Origin: Dermatophagoides farinae
Lineage: Eukaryota > Arthropoda > Arachnida > Sarcoptiformes > Pyroglyphidae
DNA length: 64,000 nt
Direction of reading: 5' to 3'
Assembly: GCF_024713945.1 (NCBI RefSeq)
Contig: NC_134683.1
Coordinates: forward strand, 3,039,501-3,103,500
The translations under genes were made by a program, and so were the position numbers. Every line of letters starts with the position of its first letter. Within the stretch, counting starts at the first letter, position 1. The notes under the pieces are model-generated. The model was not told where the DNA came from and made no database searches. It worked only from the letters and a program-made list of their open reading frames with translations. Shown one piece after another: positions 28,301 through 42,300 of this stretch.

Positions 28301-29250
28301 TTTTTGAGAACTGGATGATGATGATGATGATGATGAAGAAGTATATAAAAATTTATATTTTAAACCTGTTGATTTGATCAAAAAATGTAGATAAATTTCT
28401 TGTTGGATAAATTTGGATATATCAACAACTTACCCACTTGTTAAGTTATATTTCAACAACAACAACAACAAAAAATCTAAACAGAAACAAATTAGATGGT
28501 CATATTGCAAAGATATACGAATCCATACGTGGTCGAATAAATCACGAATTGATTGGCAATTTTATTATTGATGATGATGATGATAAGTTTTGTTTGTGAT
28601 CGACCGAAATTCCTTTGGCATATTTTTATCACATTCCATTCATTTGTTAAAGAAAATCTGTAATTGCCAAAAAAAAATCAATCATTTAATTAGTAATAAT
28701 AATAAATGGTTGTAATATAATTGTCAGTTTATTTTTAGAATTTTTTTTTTTTTTTTTGATAAATGAAAATCAAAGATTGAATATGAAAAAATCTACCTAT
28801 AGAAATGTAAACATCGAAACATTCACAACAATACAATATCGACATACATACACCCGAACATTTATTGAACAAAAACTGATCGATCAAAATAATGACAAAG
28901 ATTGATAATCGACCGATTCAAATCGATTTTACATTGTTATAACAAATGGAAAGGATAAAAAAAATTGGTTCAAGAATTTCAACAATACGAAAAAAAAATC
29001 CTATCCTATATGAATGGGTCAATGATGACCACTCATTGTTTTCATTCTTTTTTTTTCGATTTTTTTTTCATTTTATTTCCTATTTCAAAAATTTTTTTCA
29101 ATTAATCTTTCATGTTTTTTTTTTCTTTCTCTCTCTCTCTTCAATTCAAGATATTCAGACGATATATAATAATAATTGAACACACAGTAGCACAAATATT
29201 CATCATCATCGTTGTAATAAAATTAAAAAATTTTTCCTATACGAAACAAA
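25358..29250. other. Intergenic, low-complexity DNA
   Basis: No supported exon on either strand. The open frames here are translations of homopolymer and ATC/GAT tracts. The right end presumably holds the promoter and 5' untranslated sequence of the giant low-complexity gene, whose first recognised coding exon begins at 29251. Confidence 0.6.
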
Positions 29251-31192
29251 ATGATCATCGATCATCGGTACCGTCAAAGCTGTCGAAATTGTTGTCAAGA
29301 TACGGAAAATGATGATGATGATGATAATAATAATAATGATAATACTAGCAATGACCAACATCATAACAATCAACAACGGCAAGTTAAAGTTGATTTAATG
29401 AAAGAAAATTTTCCACTAAATGATGACCAAACGTATGTTGAAAATTTATGGATGAAAAATTCACATCATTCAACAACAATCAATGGTTGTTTATTGTCTT
29501 TAAATGATGATAATAACATCAATGATGGCCAAAATGATGTTAATAGAAGCAATGTTGGTGGTCATTTTGGTCATCGTTTCAATCGTCATCATCTTCAACA
29601 ACAACAACAACAACGTTATAACAATACAATTGGCATATCAACTGGCAGTTTATCACGAAAAGCGCGTGTAATAGGACGCCGGGAATATCGGCGAAGACTT
29701 GGAAAATTTGGAATTCCAATAATAACAAATCATAAAACGATTACTACAATTTCACCATCAAATAATGACATCATTACTAAAACAACCACAAACAAAAGTG
29801 TCGTGAATACATTAATACCATCCACAAATCGTTGGCGACAACGACAAAATCGTCAAAAATGGCTACAATGTCAACGATTACGGTTGAAAATTCCTGATGG
29901 ATTTAAAAATCTTCAAAAATCCAATTCATCTAATTTTTCAGAAACAACAAAAGGTATGTGAAATTTTTTTTTTATAGAAAATTTTGTTTCGACTATTGCA
30001 CAATCTATTAATAACTGGCCGATCCATCATCAATTGTTTTCCGGTCATTTTGTTCAATGACCATTTTTGAAAATTTTTTTTTCCACATTTGTTTTTTTTT
30101 CTGTATCATTGATGTTGTTCACAATAATACATACACATCCTTAATCTGGGTTATTGTTATTTGGTTCGATTGTATCTCATCCTCATCGTTATGTTTTTTG
30201 TTTTTTTCTCATCATTTTTTTTTATTGTTGTAACGTTAAAACAATAGATTCAGTTAATATAATTAGATCCAAAAAACGATGATTATGATGATGATGATAA
30301 TAATAATAATATCCGATGATGATATGTTTTTGAAACTATATCGATGTTTTTAATGGATTGACCAGCCAGCCAGCCAGCCAGTCAGCCAGCTAGTTATTCA
30401 GTCAGTCAGTCAGTCAGGCAGTCAGTTAGTCGGTCAGTCGGTTATTTTTCCTTATTACACACACACAGATCACGGATCGTGATCAAATGAAGCGAAATTT
30501 TTTTTTTCTTAAGTTTGAAATTTCGGTATTTTGGCACTTCTGTCCAATTTTTTTTTATATTTCTTCATCTTATCTTTTTCTTTTTCAAAGCATAAATGAT
30601 AACGACGATGAAGATGATGCTGAGAATGATGATCATAGGTTAATGGTTCAATTTTCTTACTGGTCATATAAATTTTTATTTTTATTTTTTTGATCAATCA
30701 AACTTTAAATAAAAAACAAAATACCGGATTTGAATGGTGGATAAAAAAATCAAAAATTAAGATTTAGATTGTATGATCAACATTTCCATTTAGAAACCAG
30801 AAGAAATATATGTATGAATTTTCGAAAAATTTTTAATACATAACCAAAAAAAATGTCCAACCAAATAATTGGCAAGTTTCAACGGTCTCTTGGACAAATC
30901 TAGGAAAAAAAATGCTTCGATCCTGATAAATTGAATTTTGAATTTCAATTTTATTTTTTGGTTCGCCCCAACAACTCCAACATTAAAATTTAGTTAAATG
31001 TATTTTATTTTTGCTAACGGGCAGAAATTGGTGAAAAATACGGCAGCAGCAGCAGCAAATAAAAATAAAAACTTGTTACCATATCAAAATATATCTTTTG
31101 AATTTGAAATCATGATGATGATAATTTTTTTTTTACCTGTTACCGGATCTTGATGAACGTTGTTTTTGCACGCTATTTGAACATTTTATGTT

Positions 31193-31233
<41 letters not shown>

Positions 31234-33267
31234 ACAGCTACCAAGCCATACATGGAACATATATAGACACGCAAATCCATAATTTTTTTTTTTTTTGCTT
31301 AATCTGTTCTGATTTTTATTGTTGTTTTTGTTCGTATTTCACAAGCACTTTCAAGCCACCCTAAATATTATTGAATTTATAAACATCTTCCTGCTCTAAT
31401 TTTTTTTTTATTTTTTTTCGAAAGAAAAAAATCCTTTGACCTTGATCCTGAGATTATTTTTTTTATTGATGAAAAGAGTGAAAGAGCTAGAAATTGAGAT
31501 TTGAATGAATAACACAAGGAAAAAAAATAAAATTTCATTTTATCCTTTTTTTTATTTGAGATGACCTCGTCATTATTATTGAAAATTTTTTTTGTCCGTT
31601 GATAAAATCTCATCGAGCATGATTGGTGATGATTATCTCTATATATACACATGTAATGTCATGCTTATGTCATGATATATTTCAACCAGAATATAACAAT
31701 CCTTTTGATCGGATAATCATCATCATAATGAAGAAGTGAAAACATACAATAAAATTGCCATGATCAAATGTTTATATAACATTTTTTCGATTATACAATC
31801 TAATTGATTGATTGATTGATCAATTCAATTCACTTTACATTGGAAACATGATCCGAAATTTCACGATTTGAAATTAACCTTTGTTGTTCCATGTGTGTTT
31901 TCTTTATATACACACACACACATCTTTTCCATATTTAACCATATTTATTATATTGGCAGATCTTACTGGTTTGAGCTATTTTTAGTCAATTCTATCATCA
32001 TCATCATAATTTATGACAAATCAATTGAATGCCAGATATGAATGTCATATTTTTTAGCATAAAAAAGAATCACAATAAATGTGTGTGGGTGGCAAATGTT
32101 TTTTTTCCATAACTCATTGTCATTGTCATCTTTGTTTGAAATGGAAAAAAATGTACGAAACATTATTTGGTTCGTTTTCGTTGCATTTCCGGTTGAAGAA
32201 AAACAAACTTTTGATTTTAGAAATTATTTCAATCATAACATCATTAGTTGGATGAAATTGAAATTTTTTTTTTGCTGTTTCTATCTAAACAAACAAAATC
32301 CTATCAAAATTTGATCAATCAATCGAAATGATGATGATGATGATCATCATCATCATTATCTCACCGTATCACATCGATAATATGATCTATAAAGTGGAGA
32401 AGGAAGAAGAGTGATTGAATGGAATGAAAAATTAGTTTTATATCGATTGGCAATCTATTTGGAAAAAAATAAAATAAAATTCAAAACATCTCCAACTATT
32501 TTTTTTTCTCGTAGATAAAAATCTTGTCCATTTTTTTCATCTCCGTTCAACCATTCAAAAACAAAAAAAAAAATGGATAAAAATTCGAATCAATTGAATT
32601 TTCTCCACCAATTTGTTCATTTGCTGTCAGATTTATTTATTTGATTGAATTTTTTTTTGTTTTGTTTAGTTTGGTTTGGTCTTTGTTTATTTGTTTGATT
32701 CAATCTTTCTATTCATCATCATCATCATCATCGAATTATTGAGAAAAAATGATGAATTATAATATCATCTGATGGATGGATCATCATAACGAAATAGGAA
32801 AAAAATGGTTTGTTTCTTTTCCAATTCGAACACACGCACACTCAAACACAAATGTCATTATTTCATATATACAAAACAACAACAACAACAATTTTCATCC
32901 TGTTCAATTTTGATTTCAAAAAAAAATTTTTTATTTCAAAATTTTTGATTTCATATAGAAATCAAAAAAAAAATGTTTTTGTGTTGCGTTGATGGTAATG
33001 ATGATGATGATTTTTTTTTCTCTCTCTCTCTCTCTCTCTCTCTGTTCTATAATAAATATAATAATTTTTCAATCATAAATTTCACATGAAAAAAAATGAG
33101 TGGAAAAAATTGAATTGAATTTATAACGATGATGATTATAATAAATGAAAATGAATGAATGGATAAAAAAATTCCCAAACATTCAGGAAGGAAGTCCGGC
33201 AACAAGATTAGAGAGCGAGAAAAATTTTCCTATATATCAAATCGAACGAATTGCTCTGCTTTCTTGT

Positions 33268-33301
<34 letters not shown>

Positions 33302-36300
33302 GTTGTATTACATATTAGATTCGGGACAATCATGTACTACGAGAAAGAGAGAGAGAGAGAGAGATGATAGATGTCAATTATGGAAAATATTATAATTCCA
33401 GTTTGGGATTATTATGGGGATTTAGTTTTCTGTATTTTGTTTTCAACAATTTTTCCATCATTGTGAACTTGATCAATAATTGAATATGATTATATCATGA
33501 TTATTTGATTCACATGGTATCTAATATATCGATATTTTTTGATTATTATATTCCTGTTACTATCATTATGATCATTCAATAATTTTCAGATTTTCAAAAT
33601 TTAAAAGAAAAAGATAACGTCAAAAATAATGGTTGCTACCAGAAATAATTTTTTTTTTTTTATAAACAAATCTGTTTTTGATGCATCCTGTTTGTGGTTG
33701 TTTTTTTTTTAACCACATGAACAAGATATCGATGATAATAATAATAAAAAATTTTTTTTTCTTCCAAAAAAAACGTCTCGATGACCGTTGTCCACTTTGA
33801 CCACTGTAGCTGATGATCGATGACGATATATAATGTTTAATGGTTTGAAACAAATTAACAAAAAAAAATGAAAATTTTTTTTTCATTTCAATCTAATCAA
33901 ATCAAGATCCGTCTTTTTTCAAATCAGATACAAACACAGAACAAGATTAAGATGTAAACTTTCATTATACAGATTTTTTTTTTGAAAAATGGTAGCAAAA
34001 TTTTAAAAAAACTTGTTTTTTGCTGTCCACTTGTTTGAGACAATTTTGGCTTCATTTTTTTTTTTTTTTTTGATAATCGAAATGAAAAAAAATTTTTTTC
34101 TCAAACATCATGTTGATGATGATGATGGTTGGTTGGTTAGTTTTACCATACACCATTTTTTTCGAGTATATTTTTATCAATTGCAATCCCTTAAAAATGT
34201 TCTAATCTTGGATTTTTATTTTCAGCAATTTGTTTTGGACATTTTTTTTTGAATTACAATCTACGTGTGTGTATGATGATGATGATTATAGATTTCAAGA
34301 TTACTTACCATACAATGACGATGATGATGACTGGTGGAACGAATTTTTTGGTTGTTTTTGCTTTCCTGAACATTTCCGTTGAATGAATTTTTTGGTTGTT
34401 TTTATTTATTTTTATTGTTTTTTGTTTTGGTTTTTTTTTCACCGTTATTCAGATTATTCGGGTGCTAGACATGTTGATGATGATGATGATGATTTCAATC
34501 AATCTCGCTTTTCATTTATATAATCTTGTCTACTTTTTTTTCCGACACTTGTTGAATTGAGATTTAATTTTTGTTTTCTTGGCCATAAAAAAAGTGCACA
34601 GGAAAAAAAATTTGGAAAAAGGAAATTTGATTTAGAATTCATGAAAAAAAAACATTTCATTCATTAAATTAAAAGAAAAAAAAATCACCACCACCACCAC
34701 CACCACTCTATCATCTTGACCTCAATGTTCGGTCATCGATGCAAATATATAATCAAATGAAGAAAAGAAAAAAGATGTATGTGTGTATGGAAAATGATCG
34801 TCCATGTACGATCATCATCATCATCATCATCATTATCATCGTCATCGCCATAATGATAAATTTTGTTTCATTTGTGTGACAATAACAACAACAACAGCAA
34901 CAAGTGACACGGAACATGGGTTTATGATTGCCATTATATAATAATGAATGTTTCTCATATCTATATAAAAGTTTTCATGACAACAACAATTATCAATGAT
35001 TCCTTGTAGTTTTATTTTATTTTATTTTTTTTTTTTTTTGATTGTTCATTCATTTCTTTCACATTCAATAATTGAATTGATTTCTATGATGACAATGATG
35101 GATTCATAATAATGAATGAATAACGATGATGATAATGATAAAAATAAATCCATTTGATCTTTTTCTTTTGTTCTTTGATAAAAATAAATCCATTTGATCT
35201 TTTTCTTTTGTTCTTTGAAAAAAACAAAAAATGTCAATAATAAAATGCAAAAAAACACATCGAATGCTATTATAATTTTTACTATTTTATTATTCTTTGT
35301 TTTTTTTTCATTTTTCTAATTTGGAACCAATGGATTGAAACGAAAAACGAAAATTTTTTTTCCTTCATTCATTCAATCGCTCACATATGAATAATTTAGT
35401 CAAAAATTAGTGTTTGTTTGTGTGTGATAAGAATGGATTATAATAATGATATATAGTGAGTTATACATTGATGATTGATCATGATCACGAATCATTTTCT
35501 ATTGATCAAATCAATGATGATTGTCACTTGATTATTTAGTTGTAATACAATATATCCTATCATCAATCAATCAATCGATTATGATAATCAATTGATTGAT
35601 TGATGGATTCATTGATTAACTCGTGATTAACTCTTGTCTTTTTTTTTCATTTATTTTTAGTGTTGTTTTCAATGATGAAAAGTTTTGAATGAATAAATGA
35701 AATGTACGAATGAACAATCCAATGCTATTTTCATTCTGCTTTTTTTTATTAGAAAAACTCGTGAATTTTTTCTTATTTTGAACATAACGTTTTTTTTCAC
35801 ATTTTCCCCATTGCTTTCTGTCATTCTTTTTTTTTTGTGCATGTATGTATTAATTTGTCCTTTTTTTTGTTATTTTTGACTTTTTTTTTTTTTTTGGTTC
35901 ACACGGCCATTATGGCGTCGAATAATGATGATGATGATGGTGATGGTACATCAAAACGAATAATTTTCAACTATTGAATGTGATCATAAATAGTAAAGTA
36001 AATTTATCTTTGAGGGAAAACAATTATATATACCTTTTTTTTATTACTATAGTATTATCACCATTTTGTCATTGCACCAAACACTGGAAAATAAAATGAT
36101 GATGATGATGATGATGATGACATTTTTAAAACACTCGACATGTTGACATATATTTAATAATAATAATACACAGATGGTACAGGCAAGATTTTCTTCTGTG
36201 TTTTTTTTTTCTTTCATGTTTTCCTAATACAAGACAAATCGAAAAAATTCATCATCAATCGAATGGAAAGCAACCAAAAAAAAAAAACCTGACGATCCAA

Positions 36301-39300
36301 CAATAATAAACACATAAGCATACAGAGACAGCTACAGAATAAAAGTGGAAAAAAAAGTCAATTAAGATAGTTTCGGTTCGCTTGATTTTTTTCTGTTTTT
36401 TTTTTGGTTTGAAGCAATGTGAAAAAATGGGTGAAGAGTGAACGGAAAAATTTACGATCCACTGCATTCGACCTGTTGCTGCTGTTGTTGTTTTTGGAAC
36501 ATATAGGCCGGTGTATATGGTGACGCCACCACACCGGTTTCTTTTCTTTTTTTTCTGTTCCATTGCCATTAGCCTTATGTAGACAATAGAATGATTTCTG
36601 TCTTTTTGATTTATAGCCTACAACTAAACAATATATTGTTGTTGTTGACAATTGTGGTATGGATTCCAATCCAATTGTCATCATCATCATCATCATCATC
36701 AACATCAATGGTGGAATAAGAATGTCAATTTAAAAAAACAATGACATGGAATGGATTGAATTGAATGAAGAAACAAAAAACAAAAAAAAAGCCGACAAAA
36801 GTATATAACAAAATTAGTGTGGAAATAGAACAACAACAACAAGAAAAAAAAACGCAAAATTAGAATACCATACCATACATTGCCATGGTGATTATTTCAA
36901 GAAAAAAAAATGAAATGAAATCCGGAAATTGGAATAATTTTTTTTCCAGTCAAATAACCATGATGATGATAACGTTGTTTGTGTGTGTGTGTGTATGTTG
37001 TAGTATGCAAATGATGATGATGATGATATTTATTATGTTCATTTTCTTTGATCTTAGATTATTTATTTTTTTTTTCATTCTAATTTGTTCCATCATCATC
37101 AGTGTAGTCGTCGTCGTCGTCTACTCATTTCGAATCGTTTTGCTCTGATAGTCATCATAACAATAGACAACGTGAAGAAAAATTGACATCTTTTCAATGA
37201 ATAATAATAATTGATTTGAATATGCGTAAAATTTATGAAAATTTTTTTTTTGTCAACCCTATTTATGATGATGATCTTGATCCATATGGAAATCATCATC
37301 ATCATCATATTGTTGTTGTTGTTGTTGTTGGATTTGTAATGGAAAACAGGTTTTTTGTTTTGTTTTGCGTTTTGTTTGTTTCTCACACTTATAAAAATAG
37401 AGTCCTTTTAATTATATCGATGTGTGTCGATGTATGCGAAGTTTATTCATGCTACTACCAATGTTCACCTGTTGTTGATTCAATGATCTATTTGTTCTTT
37501 ATTTGATGTTCAAGACTTGGTTGATTTTTTTTTCTTGGCCATATTCTTGGTTCTTATTTATACACACACATTTGTTTTGAATTTATGTAAATTGAGCCTA
37601 ACTTTTTCAGTATAGAAATTTTTTTTTTTTGATGTAGCTGCTACATATTATGGGCCAACAACACAACAGACCATGTGTGTCTGAATTAATGTTTTCAAGA
37701 TGTTTGTCTGTGTTTGTCCGTGTGTGTGTGAGCAATAGGCAAACCATAATAAAGAAAATAGAAAGTGTACAATATAATACTGAACTGACTGAATTCTAAC
37801 GAAGTGGTTTGCTTGTTACGCTAGTGATCTTTGATTTTTCTTTTCCTTTCTTTGATGATGATAATAATAATGACACTCAGTATAGCAAATGGACATCACA
37901 TAGCAACCACCAAAACCACCGCCACCGCCGCCACCACCACCACCACTACCAGCAACAACATCAAACAAACACAAACAATGAGATGACAAAACGAGATTGT
38001 TTGAAGAAAAAAAATGTAAATTGTTTACCAACAGCAACAACAACAACAACAACCAAAAAAATGGAAAAATCAAATTAATTTAACTTTGGTTTGATCATTT
38101 TCTATTGAAATCATCCTCTATCATTGATTGATTAATATTGTGGTTCATTCATATATTGAACAAAATTTGAAAAGTTCAACAACAACAACAACAACAACAT
38201 CAACGTATATTATTGGGTTTGGTTCGAATTTTTTTTTTTGTTCGTTTTTTTTTTGATTTTCATTGATTATTATTTCTACATGATACAAACACCAACGCAT
38301 ATAAACGGGAATATTTTTACATATTCATAACATGATCATCATCATCATCATCATTATTACCAATAATAATCATTTATAATCGTCACCAATAAATACAATG
38401 ATGAATGATCAATGATGCAAAATCATCATCAATATTTTTTTGTTTTGTTTTTTTTGATTTCAATAATTATGATGATTATCATAATCATCATCATCATTCC
38501 ATTTTATTTGATATTAAACCGGTCTACATTTCCAAAAATATAAATTTTTATTATGAAAAAAAAATCATCAATTGATCATTTATTATCCAAATTTGAATTT
38601 TGATCATCATCATCATCATTGATCATTGATCAAGACTTTCCAATTGGATGGTGAATATCTATTTTTTTTGTTTATTCATTTTTGAATATGATCGATTTTG
38701 TTGTTGTTGCTGTTGCTTTTTGCTGTTGTTTTCGATGATTATCCGCATCATATGCTAGGGTATTGTTCATTGGAAAAAAAAACTTTAACCCCTCCTCTAT
38801 ATAGTATATCTCATTGATTGATTTGTTGTTCTCATTAAAAAAAAAAAATTTTTGATTTCATTCGATTGATTCGATCGATATAATACCACCATCGCACGTC
38901 ATTGATATATTGGATTTTTTTGTTCTGCAAAAAAAAAATAAATGGTGTATATGTGGTGTTTAATGATTGTGAATGAATGAATGAATGATTCTTATCAATA
39001 CCGGAATTAAACTTCCGTTTTGTGTGTTGCATTTTGCCATTTTCTTTTTTTTTTGCTCTCTTTATATATCATTTTCACATTTTGATTTTTTTTTTACATT
39101 TTGGTTTATTTATTCAGCTGTTATATTTGTATTATTATTCTTCACTTATTATTATCATATTGCGTTTCATTTAATCTTTTCTTTTTTTTTGTTCATCTTT
39201 TCCAATTGTGTCGGTAGATTTTTTGTTTTACTCTTAAGTATGTTATCATATATCGAAGATTGTGTTTTCAACAAAAACAACAACAACAACAACAACAACT

Positions 39301-42300
39301 ACAAGTAGACAAACTGTGAAAGAAAAAGGTAGCAAAAAAAAAATTAAAATGAAAAAATGGCCAGATGTTATGGAGATGCTACTTTTTAATGCTTGAATAA
39401 TGATGATGATGATGATGATATGAATTCAATTGTTTTAATATTCATCATCATCAAAATCAAAATCAACAATGTACAACAACAAACAACAAATAGTCATGTT
39501 TGTTTATTTGCTTGTTTGTTTGATGATGATAATGGTGTGATCAAAATCAATGGTAGCCACCGTTACCGTGGTCATATTGTCTATTGTTTTGTTATTATTA
39601 ATAATCATCAGTATTTATTCGTCATATTTATTCCATTTTCTATACACACACATAAAATTATCATAATCATCAAGTGGTTCCAGGAACATGAAAAATGTTA
39701 TGGATCGCAGAGAAAAAAATCATATGTTTTTTTTTTGCTGTCTCTGAATATTTTTTTCTGTTTTCTCTTTTTTAAAAATGTGTGAAAAAAATGTATGTTC
39801 AAAATTCACTCTCTCAAATTACCTTATGATCGTATAGATTTTAAATATTGCCATCATCTTGCTACTACTACCACTACTACCACCATCATCATCAATAAGA
39901 TCAAATTGATTTCTCATATATATTTACACTATTTTGGTAGCATTAGATATGATTTCTTTTCAGGTCTTTATCGGAATGATTTTTCGGTGTGTGCGTGTGT
40001 GTGTGTGTATGATAGATATGTGATTCGTAGGCAAAAAAAAAAGAGAAATCCTAGTTTCGAAAGCAAAAAAAAAAAGAGAGTCACTGATTTTTTTTTTCAT
40101 AGTTGAAAATAAAAATTGAGAGAGAGAGAGAGAGAGAAAAAAAATACCGGCACTTTTTTATACTGTTCAATGCTGTTGTTGTTGTTGTTGTGTCGATGAT
40201 GATCATCCATTCAGACATTCGAATGTTTTGAATGTGTGTGCGTGTGTGCGTGCGTGCATGGATGAATCATCGTCATCCATTTGAATGATTTGAATTTTTT
40301 TTTTTTTTTTTGATTTTGATTTTGTGTTATGGCTACTGGGCATTTGGCATTTTTTTTTCATCATAATATGATGATAATGACGATAGGATCCATCTAATCA
40401 TTTCATTTTATTCACCATTAATGAACTGTTTCATCTTCATTTTTTCGTGCATCTGTCCATGTTAATATTCGGTGCGAACAAAAAAAATCATCGAATCTAG
40501 CCATCTGTTCATTTGTGTTACCATGTTCGATGATTGGTGATGATCATGGACAGTGATGATGTTCGGTTAAATATTGTGGTTAGCTCGAATTTTCCATTTC
40601 ATCATTTGTTTATTCTGTCTGTTTACATTGAATTCATCTTCATGTTATCATAACAACAACAACAACAACAAAAATTGAATTGCAAATTTCGTTCTTATTT
40701 CTTTCTCGCCTTTGCAAAATGGTAATTGAAATGTTTGCCAAAATTAAAAAAAAAAACGAAATTCGATCATTTGAGTTCATGTTTACATCAATTTTGTTGT
40801 TATTGTTGCACGTGCAATTCTGTTTTTTTTCTGTGTTGTCTTTTAATTCAATTTCAATTGTTTGCTGTCTCTGAATGTATAAAATATTAATGTGATGTAA
40901 GAATTCTACACACACACGCACACATTCATACATGACATTCACAAGAGAAAAGATTACAAAGAATGATGTTCATTGTCAATGGGTCATTATTAAAAAAAGA
41001 AAAAGAAAAATTTGTCTTAAATGGCCATATCTCATGATGACAATGATGATGATAATGTCAAAAAAAAAGAAAAAGAAATGAGAAAGAAAAACCTGTTGCT
41101 GCTCCAGAAATAATGAACTTTTTTGACCAAAAAAAAAAAAAAAAAAAAAAGATGAATGAATGAATGTGTTTCGAATTTTTATTGTTTTCATCACCATTTC
41201 ACTAATTAATGATATACTCATCATCATCATCATCATTTTTTTCTCATTTTCATTCTGTATATATGTACAAAATGTTGTCACATAATGTGAATTTTTTTTT
41301 TTTTTTTTTTGATAAAAACTAGAGTGATGACCAGGTTTGTTTTTTGCTCGAAATTCTCTCATGATGAACATGAATTTGAATTTGTATGCATTGGACAACA
41401 TTTACCTTCAATATAATTATACACATCATTTTCATTTGTTTTGTTGTTTTCACAATTGAATTGTATTGTTATTGTGTATAATAATAATTTTATATTTACT
41501 TCTTAATGAATGAATCTTTATCATCATCATCATCATCATCATTATAATCGTGGTCGTAATTTTTTTTTCTTTAGTTTCCAAGATTTGCATGTTACCAATT
41601 CTCTTTTCTTGTTCTCTGCAGGCAATTTTCGATTTTTTATTTTTTATTTTAATTGTATTGTGCTGTAGAGATTCATTCACCATTCTTATTTTTACATGTC
41701 ACACACACACACACATACACATTGTGTTTTAATTGCAATCCTAATTTCATTCTAGATTTGTGACTTGTTTTTTTTCACTGGGTGAACAATATATAATAAC
41801 ATTTGAATGGAAAAAAAATTCGTATCGATTGTTATTGCTTACGACGATTACCAGTGTGTCAAAAAAAAAAAAAATTTTGAAATTAGAACTTGTCACATTG
41901 TTCACACAAAAGTTCAAATTATTTGCCAATAAATCTTGTTGTTGTTTTTTTGCTCATTATTTGATTGTTTGTCATGGATAAAATCTAAATGTCGTCGTTT
42001 TCTTAATATTAAACTGTTCATGTTCATATTTGTCAGTGTTTCAGTTTATTTTTCACTCATATATATAGTCCGATAGTTTTTTTGTGTATATAAATATAGA
42101 AATGAAAAATATGGATTTTCATACATGTAGATTATCTTATACGATGGTCAAAATCCAGGTATTGCATTTATAAATTTTTTTCCTTAAACCTGTCATCTGT
42201 GTTTGTAAACGAATTTTTTTTTTTTTGTTATATAGCACCGAAAGTTTATTTTTTCATCATCATCATGGATTGGATTTTGTATTTCTATTTTTGTGACACT

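Noticed and set aside
30590-30640. Possible small acidic exon in the long intron
   Set aside because: It has an AG before and a splice-like end, but the frame from the preceding exon meets a stop at once and the content is only GAT-type repeat.
36255-36708. Overlapping minus-strand frames in the long intron
   Set aside because: They begin in a (CAT)n tract and show Lys/Met/Phe-rich microsatellite-type composition; two frames overlap and neither matches a family.
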